Source: Bacillus mycoides (GTDB lineage Bacteria; Bacillota; Bacilli; Bacillales; Bacillaceae_G). From it: a DNA stretch of 64,000 nt. Below, piece after piece: positions 9,409-17,924 of the stretch (position 1 is its first letter; every line of letters begins with the position of its first letter). The stretch is from contig NZ_CP036132.1 of the NCBI RefSeq assembly GCF_018742245.1, positions 2,537,001-2,601,000 on the forward strand, written 5' to 3'. The position numbers and the translations under genes were made by a program. The notes beneath the pieces were generated by a model. The model made no database searches. It was not told the DNA's origin and was given only the letters and a program-made list of their open reading frames with translations.

Positions 9409-9455
9409 AAAAGAGTTCAAGACTGATAAAGTTTTTATCAACCTTGAACTCTTTT
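9409..9455. terminator. bidirectional terminator
   Basis: A 13-bp perfect stem (AAAAGAGTTCAAG / CTTGAACTCTTTT) between two convergent genes, with T-runs in both directions. Confidence 0.9.
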
Positions 9456-10127
9456 TTAAGATTTTTCTCCAATCGTTACAAACTGAAAAGATACTTCTCC
9501 TTCTAAACCTTTAATTAGCTTTCTTACTTTTACATTTTCATTAATCAATGTATTATCTGTCGACATTTTAGGTTTTTCGTCACCTAAAGATTTTTTCAGA
9601 TGAAGAAGTTGCATTTTCGTTTCATTTGCTTTTATTTCTTTATATACACTATTTTTCGCTACAATCACATACCATTGAAACCCATAATTACGAGTGTTAC
9701 CAATCCAAGCATTACTATCATATTTAACGGGAATCTCTCTTCCTTCTATTTCAATACTTTGTATAGTCTTTTCGTCTTCATGTGTAAATAATAGTGAGCC
9801 TTCTTTTGGGAAATTCGGTAATGTGTCTATAGGCATAGAACTGGATACATTATCCCGTTTACAAAAAATCTTTTCTTTAATCATCGCTTGCGCAGTAGAT
9901 TCATTTAATATTAGTACCTTCCCTTTTCCAAATTTACCTGTTTTCACTGAATAAACTTCATTTTCTTTCGTATTTTCCTTATAACGATTAATAATTGGTG
10001 AAGTATTATTCTCATCTCCAATGATTAGTACACCGTTAGCTGGGAATAAGTCTTCATTTTTAGAACATGCGCTTAAGCTTATTAAAATTATTATAGTTAA
10101 CATGAAGATAGTTAGTGTTCTTTTCAT
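9456..10127 (-). CDS. lipoprotein following the Bce-type transporter
   Basis: 223 residues from the ATG at 10127 (AAAGGAAC upstream). The N-terminus is a lipoprotein signal: MKRT basic start, hydrophobic core, lipobox ISLSAC, so it should be anchored outside the membrane. I do not recognise the rest. It lies about 70 bp downstream of the transporter permease on the same strand, with no terminator between, so it is probably the third gene of that operon. A bacitracin-type transporter normally has only two genes, which makes this an unusual extra part; it might bind the peptide or modulate the permease. Confidence 0.7.
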   Translation of the reverse strand: MKRTLTIFMLTIIILISLSACSKNEDLFPANGVLIIGDENNTSPIINRYKENTKENEVYSVKTGKFGKGKVLILNESTAQAMIKEKIFCKRDNVSSSMPIDTLPNFPKEGSLLFTHEDEKTIQSIEIEGREIPVKYDSNAWIGNTRNYGFQWYVIVAKNSVYKEIKANETKMQLLHLKKSLGDEKPKMSTDNTLINENVKVRKLIKGLEGEVSFQFVTIGEKS

Positions 10128-10194
10128 CACGGTTCCTTTCATAATTCAATTTGTTTTTTACATGATTTTCTGTAATCTTAATAGTTGATATCCT

Positions 10195-12126
10195 CTATTG
10201 TTCCATAGTTTTATACAGCTTTTGTAGGTAACGCCAACGAGTTATAAAGAAATATAAAACTTGTATACATATAAACGAAATTAAAATAACGATAGAGCTA
10301 TTTAAAATAGAAAAATCGACTAATTGTTGTAATGCCGTATAAGCGACTACAGTATGAATCACTGCAACGACAATCGGTAAGAAGAACATTAATACTAACT
10401 GTCTCGTTACAACTTTTTTTAATTCTCGTTTACTTAATCCCATTTTCGAAATCATTTTATATTGCTGTTGATCGCGATCCAAATCAGTATATAATCGAAA
10501 ATAGATAAAACTAGCAGCGAATGTGAAGAAGACGATTCCGACTAAAACACTTGCCATAAGTAATAATCCATTCGTTTGCTTTGCACTTAACAAATCTAAT
10601 GTTAAAGCTTGAAAGTAGAAATTATCTTTGCTAACATCTTTTTCAAATATACTATTTAATTGGTTTGAAATCTCTTTCGTTTTCATCCAATCATCTACAA
10701 CAAATCCGTAAGTACGATTTTGATCACCTATATCATCTTGGTCAGGAGAAACAGGAATTCCATCATACACATGATCTTGAACAGCAATATAAATACTTCT
10801 AGTATCATGCGGTAAAACTAAATTTTCTACAGCTTTTTTCACACGAAATGTCTTTGTCCAATCTCCTTGAATGACTTCAATATTCTTTTTATAGTCACCA
10901 TTTCTAAATTCTTGTTTTTGGGATACCATTCCAGGGATTAGTAAAATTTCATCTTCTTTTTCAATCGTTTCTTGTTGATACCCGAGTGCTCTCGCAAGTT
11001 CGTTATATTCACTTAACTTTATTACATATACGTTACTTTCTGTATATTTATTTGAAGACGAAGCCATTCGATAAGGAATATTAGCATCAGCAAGATGTTT
11101 TTTTATAGTAGAGAGATTTTTATCTACCTCTTTGTCTGTTTCAAAACTTACATACAGAAATGTATACGGATTTGTCATTCTTACCAAATCCCTATTACCG
11201 AGAGCAGCTGTCGTACCAATTGCTGTAAATGCAACTGCTGAAATAATAGATACTATAAAAAACATGGTTGCATTATCTTTCATACGGTAAATCAATTCTG
11301 AGAATGTTAATATATTTGTTCTTTTTAAAAAGAAAGATTCACTCCTTTTCGCAAGATGCAATATATAAATGCTACACTGTGTATATAAAAAGTACGTTCC
11401 TATAATTACAAGGAGTACACCAATTCCAAGCATAATAAAACTGTGACTTGAGATAAATCGAAATACTGAAATATATCCACACCCTATACTAATTAAAGAA
11501 AGTAGCGATAATAAAATTGAAGATTTCGGTTCAGGTTTTGGTTTTTCTTCTGCTTGAATGAGTTCTACAAGTTCTGTTACTTTTACCATTTTAAAAGTAA
11601 CAAGCGAAACAATTAAAAATAAGAAAAGAAACGTGATGACTGTTAATAGTACCGCTTGTATCGGTATATAGAAAGGCAAACCATTATTGATCATTAATAC
11701 ACTTGCACTTATCAATAAAACTAATTTAGAAAATATGAGACCTATGAGAATTCCTATACAAATTGAACCAAATCCAATTAACATATTTTCAATCAATAAT
11801 AATTTCTTAAGCTGTCTCATTGACATACCTTGCATCATTAATATGCCAAATTCTTTCTTACGCGTTTTTAAAAACGAACTAACTGAATATAAAATAAAGA
11901 AAAATGAAAATACAAAAATCAATCCTTGCGAAATTCTAAACCCCAATGTACCAAATGCACTTATTGTTGCACTTGTCGATTGTAACTCACCTTGTAAATC
12001 AGGGTGAAATAATAAAAGAGCATACGTAAAGAAAATCATAATAGAAAATGCACTACTTAAAAAATGAGCAGCATATGTACGCTTATTACGAAAAATATTA
12101 TTAAATGCGAACTGACGAAAAGTCAT
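10195..12126 (-). CDS. BceB-like ABC transporter permease
   Basis: 643 residues with ten predicted membrane helices in the FtsX/BceB arrangement: one near the N-terminus, blocks around 50-250, a large extracellular domain at about 310-520, and three helices at the C-terminus. The motif FGILMMQGMSMRQL after helix 3 and KMISKMGLSKREL before the last helices are typical coupling segments. Such permeases detect and detoxify antimicrobial peptides that bind cell-wall lipid intermediates. The start overlaps the end of the ATPase gene by 26 bases with GGGGGGAAAAGAC upstream, indicating coupled translation. Confidence 0.9.
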   Translation of the reverse strand: MTFRQFAFNNIFRNKRTYAAHFLSSAFSIMIFFTYALLLFHPDLQGELQSTSATISAFGTLGFRISQGLIFVFSFFFILYSVSSFLKTRKKEFGILMMQGMSMRQLKKLLLIENMLIGFGSICIGILIGLIFSKLVLLISASVLMINNGLPFYIPIQAVLLTVITFLFLFLIVSLVTFKMVKVTELVELIQAEEKPKPEPKSSILLSLLSLISIGCGYISVFRFISSHSFIMLGIGVLLVIIGTYFLYTQCSIYILHLAKRSESFFLKRTNILTFSELIYRMKDNATMFFIVSIISAVAFTAIGTTAALGNRDLVRMTNPYTFLYVSFETDKEVDKNLSTIKKHLADANIPYRMASSSNKYTESNVYVIKLSEYNELARALGYQQETIEKEDEILLIPGMVSQKQEFRNGDYKKNIEVIQGDWTKTFRVKKAVENLVLPHDTRSIYIAVQDHVYDGIPVSPDQDDIGDQNRTYGFVVDDWMKTKEISNQLNSIFEKDVSKDNFYFQALTLDLLSAKQTNGLLLMASVLVGIVFFTFAASFIYFRLYTDLDRDQQQYKMISKMGLSKRELKKVVTRQLVLMFFLPIVVAVIHTVVAYTALQQLVDFSILNSSIVILISFICIQVLYFFITRWRYLQKLYKTMEQ

Positions 12127-12871
12127 GTCTTTTCCCCCCTAACAAAGAAAGGACATCCATAATCTTTTGATAAAATGCTTGCCTGCTTTCACCACAATAA
12201 ATTTCGTTATATAGTTGACCATCTTTAATAAATATAACTCTGCTGCAAAAACTGGCTGCATACGGATCATGTGTAACTAACATCATCGTTGCCTTTTCTT
12301 CCTTATTAAGAGCATCTAGCATCTCCATTACATCATTTGAAGATTTAGAATCCAAGTTCCCTGTTGGTTCATCTGCAAGTAATAATTGCGGCTTATGAAC
12401 GATTGCACGAGCGATTGCTGTTCTTTGAGCCTGCCCCCCTGATATTTCAAAAGTTCTTTTACTCAATATATCTGTAATATTTAATTTCTCTGCAATTTCT
12501 TCCACTCGTTTGTTCATTTCTTGCACAGAAACACCATCTAATGTCATCGGCAATACGATGTTTTCTTTTACAGTAAGTGTGCTAAGAAGATTAAATGATT
12601 GAAAAACAAATCCTAATTGTTTCCTGCGGAATAACGCTAAATCTTCTGATGATAATTGGAAAGGATTTGTGCCATTTATTAATATTTCTCCCGATGTTGG
12701 AGAATCGATAGTAGATACCATATTTAATAACGTTGTTTTCCCGCTTCCTGATGGTCCCATAATCCCTATAAATTCACCTTCTTGAATTGATAAATCAATA
12801 TCTACCAATGCTTTAAAAGGTATTTTCCCCTTATATACTTTACTAATACTTTTTGCATGTAAAATTTCCAT
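12101..12871 (-). CDS. BceA-like ABC transporter ATP-binding protein
   Basis: 256 residues. Walker A GPSGSGKTT (about 39-47), signature ISGGQAQRTAIARA, Walker B LLLADEPTGNLD and the switch histidine in LVTHDP are all intact. It powers the adjacent BceB-like permease. Start supported by AAGGGAG 7 bases upstream. About 85 bases further up lies an inverted repeat of the type bound by BceR-like regulators, so the operon is probably induced by peptide antibiotics through a two-component system. Confidence 0.93.
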   Translation of the reverse strand: MEILHAKSISKVYKGKIPFKALVDIDLSIQEGEFIGIMGPSGSGKTTLLNMVSTIDSPTSGEILINGTNPFQLSSEDLALFRRKQLGFVFQSFNLLSTLTVKENIVLPMTLDGVSVQEMNKRVEEIAEKLNITDILSKRTFEISGGQAQRTAIARAIVHKPQLLLADEPTGNLDSKSSNDVMEMLDALNKEEKATMMLVTHDPYAASFCSRVIFIKDGQLYNEIYCGESRQAFYQKIMDVLSLLGGKRHDFSSVRI

Positions 12872-12953
12872 TTATATTCTCCCTTCATTTGTACTGCTCA
12901 CTATAAAGTGTAAAGGAATTGTCTTACAGCTCATATTGATTCATCTTTCATTT

Positions 12954-12973
12954 ATCTTACACGCTTGTAAGAT
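12954..12973 (-). promoter_or_regulatory. BceR-type operator (TTACA-N4-TGTAA)
   Basis: A perfect inverted repeat ATCTTACA-CGCT-TGTAAGAT lies 83 bases upstream of the transporter start codon. It fits the TNACA-N4-TGTAA consensus described for BceR-like response regulators. Downstream on the minus strand TATAGT near 12900 could be the -10, with no good -35, as expected for an activated promoter. Confidence 0.75.
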
Positions 12974-13096
12974 TTCTAAAAAAACTGATAACAAAACTGT
13001 TTTCAAACTAAAATTAACGTATAACTATCTTATAATAATTGTATAGTGGCATGAAATACAATGCTGTTTATATCAAATCTTTATTATATAAATGAG

Positions 13097-13124
13097 AAAA
13101 GACCGATTGTTTTATCGGTCTTTT
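13097..13124 (-). terminator. intrinsic terminator
   Basis: Perfect 11-bp stem (AAAAGACCGAT / ATCGGTCTTTT), 6-nt loop, 66 bases past the DUF3267 gene on the minus strand; it also separates that gene from the transporter operon. Confidence 0.8.
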
Positions 13125-13189
13125 ACTTTCAAAAATTATATTTTAACTTATGCCTTTAGTTGAAACATTTTTGAGTTACCCTTTTAATA

Positions 13190-13699
13190 CTAGTTCACTT
13201 TATAATAACCTCTGCAAAAAACTGAGTTCTTCGGTTTAATGGCAATTAAAAATGAATTGTAGATATCTGAGGAGGAAATTAATGTGTTTATCCAACATAC
13301 AAATAATATGATTGATTTGATATTTCCTGATACATAAAACGACATAACGGCAGGGACTACCGATAATACAATAATGGGCAAGCTCATAAAGACCCAAAAT
13401 CTCGTTTTGGATAGGATTGCATTTGTATTTAGCCAAAAAAATATTCCACTAAATGTTAAGCTAATATCACCTTTGTTACTTATGACCAAAATGTGTAGAC
13501 ATTCGTGAATGATGAAGACAAAGATACCTATTATGATGAGATAAAATATATTAATATGAGTGAAACTTGTTTCAAAGAAATAGGGTATCAGAAAAATGAT
13601 TATCTGAAGTAGATATACAAACTTCAGATAATGTTTTCGATACCAATTATTCTTAATAAAAGGAGTCCATTCTGCGAAATCCATACTTATCTGTGGCAA
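13190..13699 (-). CDS. DUF3267 putative membrane zincin
   Basis: About 169 residues with four hydrophobic segments. The HECLH motif near residue 65 fits HExxH, and with the layout of helices points to DUF3267, a family of predicted membrane metallopeptidases of unknown substrate. The start is uncertain: the listed TTG has no ribosome site. A strong GAGGGAGGGG lies further upstream, and the in-frame codon at the right distance (13718-13720) is ATC, one base from ATG. The gene may have lost its start codon, or begin at ATC/ATT or at the internal ATG six codons in. Confidence 0.7.
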   Translation of the reverse strand: MPQISMDFAEWTPFIKNNWYRKHYLKFVYLLQIIIFLIPYFFETSFTHINIFYLIIIGIFVFIIHECLHILVISNKGDISLTFSGIFFWLNTNAILSKTRFWVFMSLPIIVLSVVPAVMSFYVSGNIKSIILFVCWINTLISSSDIYNSFLIAIKPKNSVFCRGYYKVN

Positions 13700-14122
13700 A
13701 TGACGAAACCAAATTATGATATGCGTTCCCCTCCCTCATTTAAACTATTTCATATCTTAAAACATTTAATCCACTAACACTCAACCGTTAGTTTTATATA
13801 CAAACCTTCGCTCGCCTTCACTTTTACCGTGTGTTCTTCTACTTGAGTTTGAAGTGATTCAATTTTAGGATTATTCGAGTGAGAAAGTGGTGTTTTCATA
13901 GATAAATGCATTCGACAAAATCATCCAAATTCCTTTACATATATGATTTTTATAAAGGGGGTTCTCGCATGCACAGCTTGATGCCCTGTTTTTGGTGAAA
14001 AGCAAATTCATCAAGAAGCCATCCCAATTGTCGCTTTGATATGGTAAGTGGTACACTTGAATGTAAAAAAGCTCAGAGTTTTAGCTCTAAGCTTTTTTGT
14101 AATCATTTCATTATAGCTCCTT
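13700..14122 (-). other. intergenic region with possible decayed coding remnants
   Basis: Two short stretches on the minus strand read like protein but in different frames and without starts. One ends at 13950-13952 (reading ...SKRQLGWLLDEFAFHQKQG...), the other ends at 13774-13776 (...LQTQVEEHTVKVKASEG...). I cannot name the parent gene. A terminator for the neighbouring acetyltransferase occupies 14065-14098. Confidence 0.3.
14065..14098. terminator. bidirectional terminator
   Basis: Inverted repeat AAAAAAGCTcAGAG / CTCTaAGCTTTTTT just past the acetyltransferase stop. Confidence 0.85.
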
Positions 14123-14716
14123 TTAAAGAGCTATATTTTTTATCCATTCTGATTTACTTAATAGATAATGATTATATAGTTGGTTTTCTATCGTTTGTTG
14201 ACTCAGATAAGTAAATCCACATTTTTCAATAACTTTATTTGATGGTACGTTGTTAATTAAAGCAACTGCGTTAAGAACATCTACATTTGTATTTTTGAAC
14301 AAATAGTCAATCAACCCTTTAGTCGCTTTAGTAGCGTAACCATTATTTTGATACTCGCTTGAAATAGCATACATAATTTCTCTGTTCGGTGAAGGGAGTT
14401 CTTCTTTAATGCCTGTACAGCACCATCCAATAAATTCATTTGTATCTTTAATAAATATCCCCAGCTGTAAAGAATGAACCTCTATGTTAGATGTTGTTTT
14501 CACGGTATCAAGAAATGCTTGATTTGCTGGTATTTCATCATTGATAATCCAATGAACCCTCTGTTCTTTCGGTGATTTCCAGTCTGGTAAAAACTTTTCT
14601 ATTTCCGGCTGATTCGATATTTTATAAATACTCTCCGCATCTTGAATGGTAAACTCTTGTAAGTAAATATCACCACAGTCTATTCTAAATAACCTAGTCA
14701 AATTTTCTCCTCTCAT
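14123..14716 (-). CDS. GNAT acetyltransferase, RimJ/RimL type
   Basis: 197 residues. The order of motifs fits the RimJ/RimL-like acetyltransferases: RLFRIDCGDIYLQEFTIQD N-terminus, a central acceptor region, IMYAISSEYQNNGYATKA acetyl-CoA loop and AVALINNVPSNKVIEKCGF near the C-terminus. Substrate unknown. The ATG at 14716 follows GGGGTGGGA; a TTG five codons in, preceded by AGAGGAG, is a plausible alternative start. Terminators lie on both sides, so it stands alone. Confidence 0.85.
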   Translation of the reverse strand: MRGENLTRLFRIDCGDIYLQEFTIQDAESIYKISNQPEIEKFLPDWKSPKEQRVHWIINDEIPANQAFLDTVKTTSNIEVHSLQLGIFIKDTNEFIGWCCTGIKEELPSPNREIMYAISSEYQNNGYATKATKGLIDYLFKNTNVDVLNAVALINNVPSNKVIEKCGFTYLSQQTIENQLYNHYLLSKSEWIKNIAL

Positions 14717-14750
14717 GTTCCCACCCCTTAATCCCGTATAAAAATCAGTA

Positions 14751-14786
14751 ATTATGGGAACCTCCTAGCTAGAAGGTTCCCATAAT
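14751..14786. terminator. terminator hairpin after the ABC-F gene
   Basis: Perfect 13-bp stem (ATTATGGGAACCT / AGGTTCCCATAAT) with a 10-nt loop, 5 bases beyond the ABC-F stop codon. Confidence 0.75.
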
Positions 14787-14790
14787 TACA

Positions 14791-16419
14791 TTAAAGTGCC
14801 TTTATCTGTTTCGTAAGTTCTTTAAATCGTTCGTCAAGTTCGTTATATTCTTTGTCGTTAGAAGTTAAAAAGCTTAATTTACCTAATACTTCTTGTCTCT
14901 CTGTTTCTAACGTTAAACGTAGCTCTTCAATATCATCTCTTGTTTTAGTAGGCTCTTCTAACTGCTTTTGTATCGTATTATTTGAAAACACGAGTTTCGT
15001 GTTAGTTGTTTTCTCTAGAAAATATCGATCGTGAGAAACTATAACTAATGTTCCATTATACTCAGCCAATGTATTTTCAAGTTGTTCCCTTGAAGGTAAG
15101 TCTAGATGATTTGTCGGTTCATCTAAAATAAGTACATCTTTTTCCTCTAAAATATAGGTCATTAGCTTACACTTCACTCGTTCTCCCATGCTCATTTGCT
15201 CAATCGGCTCTTTCCATTGAGAAGCCTGGAACCCTAAATGTTTCATTAAATTTTGGACTTTTCCTCTTTCTTCAAATGTCTCTTTAAAAAATAAATCTTC
15301 TGGTGTTTTATCAAGTGGTAAATCAAATACTTCTTGTGTTAAATAACCGATGTTTGCTGATGGTGAAATCCATACTTCTCCTTGAACAGTCTCCGTGCCC
15401 ATAATCATCTTCAGTAATGTTGTTTTCCCGCTTCCGTTTGGTCCAATAATCGCAACCTTCTCACCGTGTTGGATTGTAAAATTAACGTTTTCGAATAATG
15501 TTCGTCCATCAAATTCTTTCCTCAATTGTTTCACTTCTAAAAAGCGTTTTCCTACTTTTTTATTCGCTTGAATAGAGAACTCAACTGAATACTCTTCTTT
15601 AACACGTTCTACTTTCGTTTTCTCAAGCTCTTTTTCGAGACGTTTCCGTTTCGACTTCACTTGCGCATCCATTCGCTTCGCTTTCACACGATAAAATTCT
15701 TTAACGCCTTCTTGTTTTGTAGACTGTGCATGTGCCTTTTGTGACCATGAACTTAATTCGTTTATTTGTGATTCTACTTGTTCTATCTTTTTTTGCTGTT
15801 TTTCATATTCACGCTGCTGCGTCATTCTTTTTTGCTCACGTGCTTTCATATAACTCGTATAATTACCGCTATGGTCAATTAATTTTTTATCCTCAATTGA
15901 CCATATTTTTGTTGCGACAACATCTAAAAAATATCGATCATGCGATACGACGATAACTGTACCTCTCATATTTTTTATTTGTTTAATGAGAAATTCCGTA
16001 CTCGTCTCATCTAAATGATTTGTCGGTTCGTCTAATATTAATAAATTTGGATTTTCGGAAAACCCTTTTGCTAATCGAACTTTCAGCTTTTCACCACCAC
16101 TTAAAGTAAGAAAATCGTTCGTTGGCACGCCCCATTTCGCAAGAAGTTCTGCTTCTTTTGCAATCACATCATTACTAATAAAGGATTCTGTTTCTTGTTC
16201 AACATATGCCGTTGTCACATTCATTTGCTGCCATTCAACAGTACCTTTTGATGGCTCAATCTGCCCATTAATTAATTGAAGTAACGTTGATTTACCAGCA
16301 CCATTTTTACCAATTAATCCGATAACATCCCCTTGTTTTACTGTAACATTCATTTTCTCTAATAAAGTATTTTCTATTATTTCAACATAAACATCATTTA
16401 ATTTTAAAAGTTCTTTCAT
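14791..16419 (-). CDS. ABC-F ribosome protection protein (VmlR/Vga-like)
   Basis: 542 residues from the ATG at 16419 (AAAGGGATCGG upstream). Two ATPase domains without membrane segments: Walker A GKNGAGKST and GPNGSGKTT, signatures LSGGE and MSMGE, and two LLILDEPTNHLD / VLILDEPTNHLD Walker B motifs. A long charged, Arg/Lys-rich linker (about 190-290) joins them, and a ~50-residue coiled C-terminal extension follows. This layout fits ABC-F proteins that enter the ribosomal E site and dislodge peptidyl-transferase antibiotics. A leader with a terminator and an antiterminator precedes it, the usual form of drug-inducible control. Which drugs it protects against cannot be read from sequence alone. 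Confidence 0.87.
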   Translation of the reverse strand: MKELLKLNDVYVEIIENTLLEKMNVTVKQGDVIGLIGKNGAGKSTLLQLINGQIEPSKGTVEWQQMNVTTAYVEQETESFISNDVIAKEAELLAKWGVPTNDFLTLSGGEKLKVRLAKGFSENPNLLILDEPTNHLDETSTEFLIKQIKNMRGTVIVVSHDRYFLDVVATKIWSIEDKKLIDHSGNYTSYMKAREQKRMTQQREYEKQQKKIEQVESQINELSSWSQKAHAQSTKQEGVKEFYRVKAKRMDAQVKSKRKRLEKELEKTKVERVKEEYSVEFSIQANKKVGKRFLEVKQLRKEFDGRTLFENVNFTIQHGEKVAIIGPNGSGKTTLLKMIMGTETVQGEVWISPSANIGYLTQEVFDLPLDKTPEDLFFKETFEERGKVQNLMKHLGFQASQWKEPIEQMSMGERVKCKLMTYILEEKDVLILDEPTNHLDLPSREQLENTLAEYNGTLVIVSHDRYFLEKTTNTKLVFSNNTIQKQLEEPTKTRDDIEELRLTLETERQEVLGKLSFLTSNDKEYNELDERFKELTKQIKAL

Positions 16420-16448
16420 ATTACCGATCCCTTTCATTAAGGGAGAAC

Positions 16449-16640
16449 AAAAAAATCCTCCCAAATTAATTTGGCAGGATTAGTCATTAAAATATTTATA
16501 CCCAAATAAGCTATTAAGCAAAATAAATAGCAATACTATTGTATGGAAATCGGGCAGACTAATCCTATTTTTTATAAATTGAAATTTATTTAATTTCAAC
16601 ATTTAAAAATAAGATTAGTTAATCATCGTCCACCCATCAT
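16449..16640 (-). promoter_or_regulatory. transcription attenuator of the ABC-F gene
   Basis: Minus-strand leader. The terminator is at 16449-16480: stem ATCCT-CCAAA / TTTGG-AGGAT with one mismatch and T7, ending 30 bases before the start codon. Its upstream arm overlaps a 10-base sequence (16476-16485, GACTAATCCT on the minus strand) that pairs perfectly with AGGATTAGTC at 16557-16566. The two pairings exclude each other, so this is a terminator/antiterminator switch. Candidate leader peptides are tiny: MMGGR at 16623-16640 right behind GGAAAGGA, and a 40-codon frame (16480-16602) with no clear ribosome site. Confidence 0.8.
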
Positions 16641-16853
16641 TCCTTTCCGTCGTTAGTAACCATATTGTACCATAGTAGTACTGTATGAGTAAATGTAATT
16701 ATATGTGATACTGCTTTAGATTTTACTATCATGTAAACTTCTAAGCACTCCCTCTTATATATTTTTTATATAACTCTCCAATAAATTATATATTATACAT
16801 ATTAAATTTCAGTTCTTATAATGAAGATATCATTTTAAAAGGAGGATACTACA

Positions 16854-17843
16854 ATGGAGTTTAGCAAACTAGGAAACAGTGGATTAACAGTAAGCAAGAT
16901 TGCATATGGGAACTGGATAAACCATGGTGGAAAAGTAGATGAGGATACTGCAAATGACTGTGTGAAAGCCGCACTAGATGTCGGAATTACAACGTTCGAT
17001 ACTGCTGATGTTTATTCAGACACTATAGCCGAAGAAGTACTTGGCCGATCTTTGCAAGGTATACGCCGAGAAAGTATAGAACTATGTACAAAAGTATGCC
17101 ATCCGACCGGACCTGGAAAAAATGATCGTGGATTATCACGAAAACATATTATAGAAAATTGTAATTCATCATTAAAACGGTTGCAGACAGACTATATCGA
17201 TGTCTATTATGCACATAGATTTGATACAACAACTCCCCTTGAGGAAACGATGTTAGCTTTTGCAGATCTTGTAAGACAAGGTAAAGTCCTTTATTTGGGC
17301 GTAAGTGAGTGGACATCAGAACAAATTACACGCGGTGCAGCACTTGCACGAGAATTGAACATTCCACTTATCGCTAGCCAACCTCAATATTCGATGTTGT
17401 GGCGAGTTATTGAAACTGATGTAATACCAACATGCCAACGTGAGGGACTTGGTCAAGTTGTTTGGTCTCCCCTTGCACAAGGTATTCTCACAGGAAAATA
17501 TCAACCTGGTAAACCAATACCGAATCAATCACGTGCTAACTCAGATGCTGGTAAACCATTTTTCCAAAAACTCGTGCAACGTTGGATGAGTGATGATGTA
17601 CTCACTGCTATCCAGAAACTCAATCCCATCGCGCAAGAAACTAATCTTACCCTATCTCAACTCGCAGTTGCTTGGGTGCTACAAAATCCAGCTGTTTCCT
17701 CTGCAATTATTGGCGCATCAAATCCGGAGCAAATAAGAGAAAACGTAATTGCTTCTAGTGTTAAATTGCAACCTGAAATTATGTATCAAATTGATAGCGT
17801 ACTAAAAGGTTTTGTTGAGTACGATCCGAGTAAAACAGGTTGA
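16854..17843 (+). CDS. aldo/keto reductase
   Basis: 329 residues, normal for the family. NADPH-dependent oxidoreductase with a TIM barrel. Seen: the catalytic Asp and Tyr in FDTADVYSD (about 48-56), the Lys in LCTKVCH, the His in VYYAHRFD, and the cofactor-binding SSAIIGASNPEQI near the C-terminus. It resembles the subfamily related to potassium-channel beta subunits and YghZ. Start supported by AAAAGGAGG 7 bases upstream. It runs towards the LysR gene rather than away from it, so the pairing is convergent and gives no clear regulatory link. Confidence 0.92.
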   Translation: MEFSKLGNSGLTVSKIAYGNWINHGGKVDEDTANDCVKAALDVGITTFDTADVYSDTIAEEVLGRSLQGIRRESIELCTKVCHPTGPGKNDRGLSRKHIIENCNSSLKRLQTDYIDVYYAHRFDTTTPLEETMLAFADLVRQGKVLYLGVSEWTSEQITRGAALARELNIPLIASQPQYSMLWRVIETDVIPTCQREGLGQVVWSPLAQGILTGKYQPGKPIPNQSRANSDAGKPFFQKLVQRWMSDDVLTAIQKLNPIAQETNLTLSQLAVAWVLQNPAVSSAIIGASNPEQIRENVIASSVKLQPEIMYQIDSVLKGFVEYDPSKTG

Positions 17844-17897
17844 ATCATCAGTGACTTTAAAATAAAAATAGAAGTTTTCCTTTCCAAATTCCCCACT

Positions 17898-17924
17898 GCC
17901 CATCCCATCAAGATGGGCTTTTAC
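17898..17924 (+). terminator. terminator of the aldo/keto reductase gene
   Basis: GCCCATC / GATGGGC stem with a 7-nt loop followed by TTTT on the plus strand. It overlaps the 3' end of the convergent LysR gene by a few bases. Confidence 0.7.

Noticed and set aside
16480..16602. 40-codon leader peptide before the ABC-F gene as a gene
   Set aside because: It has no ribosome site and overlaps the attenuator arms; kept only as a possibility in the attenuator entry.
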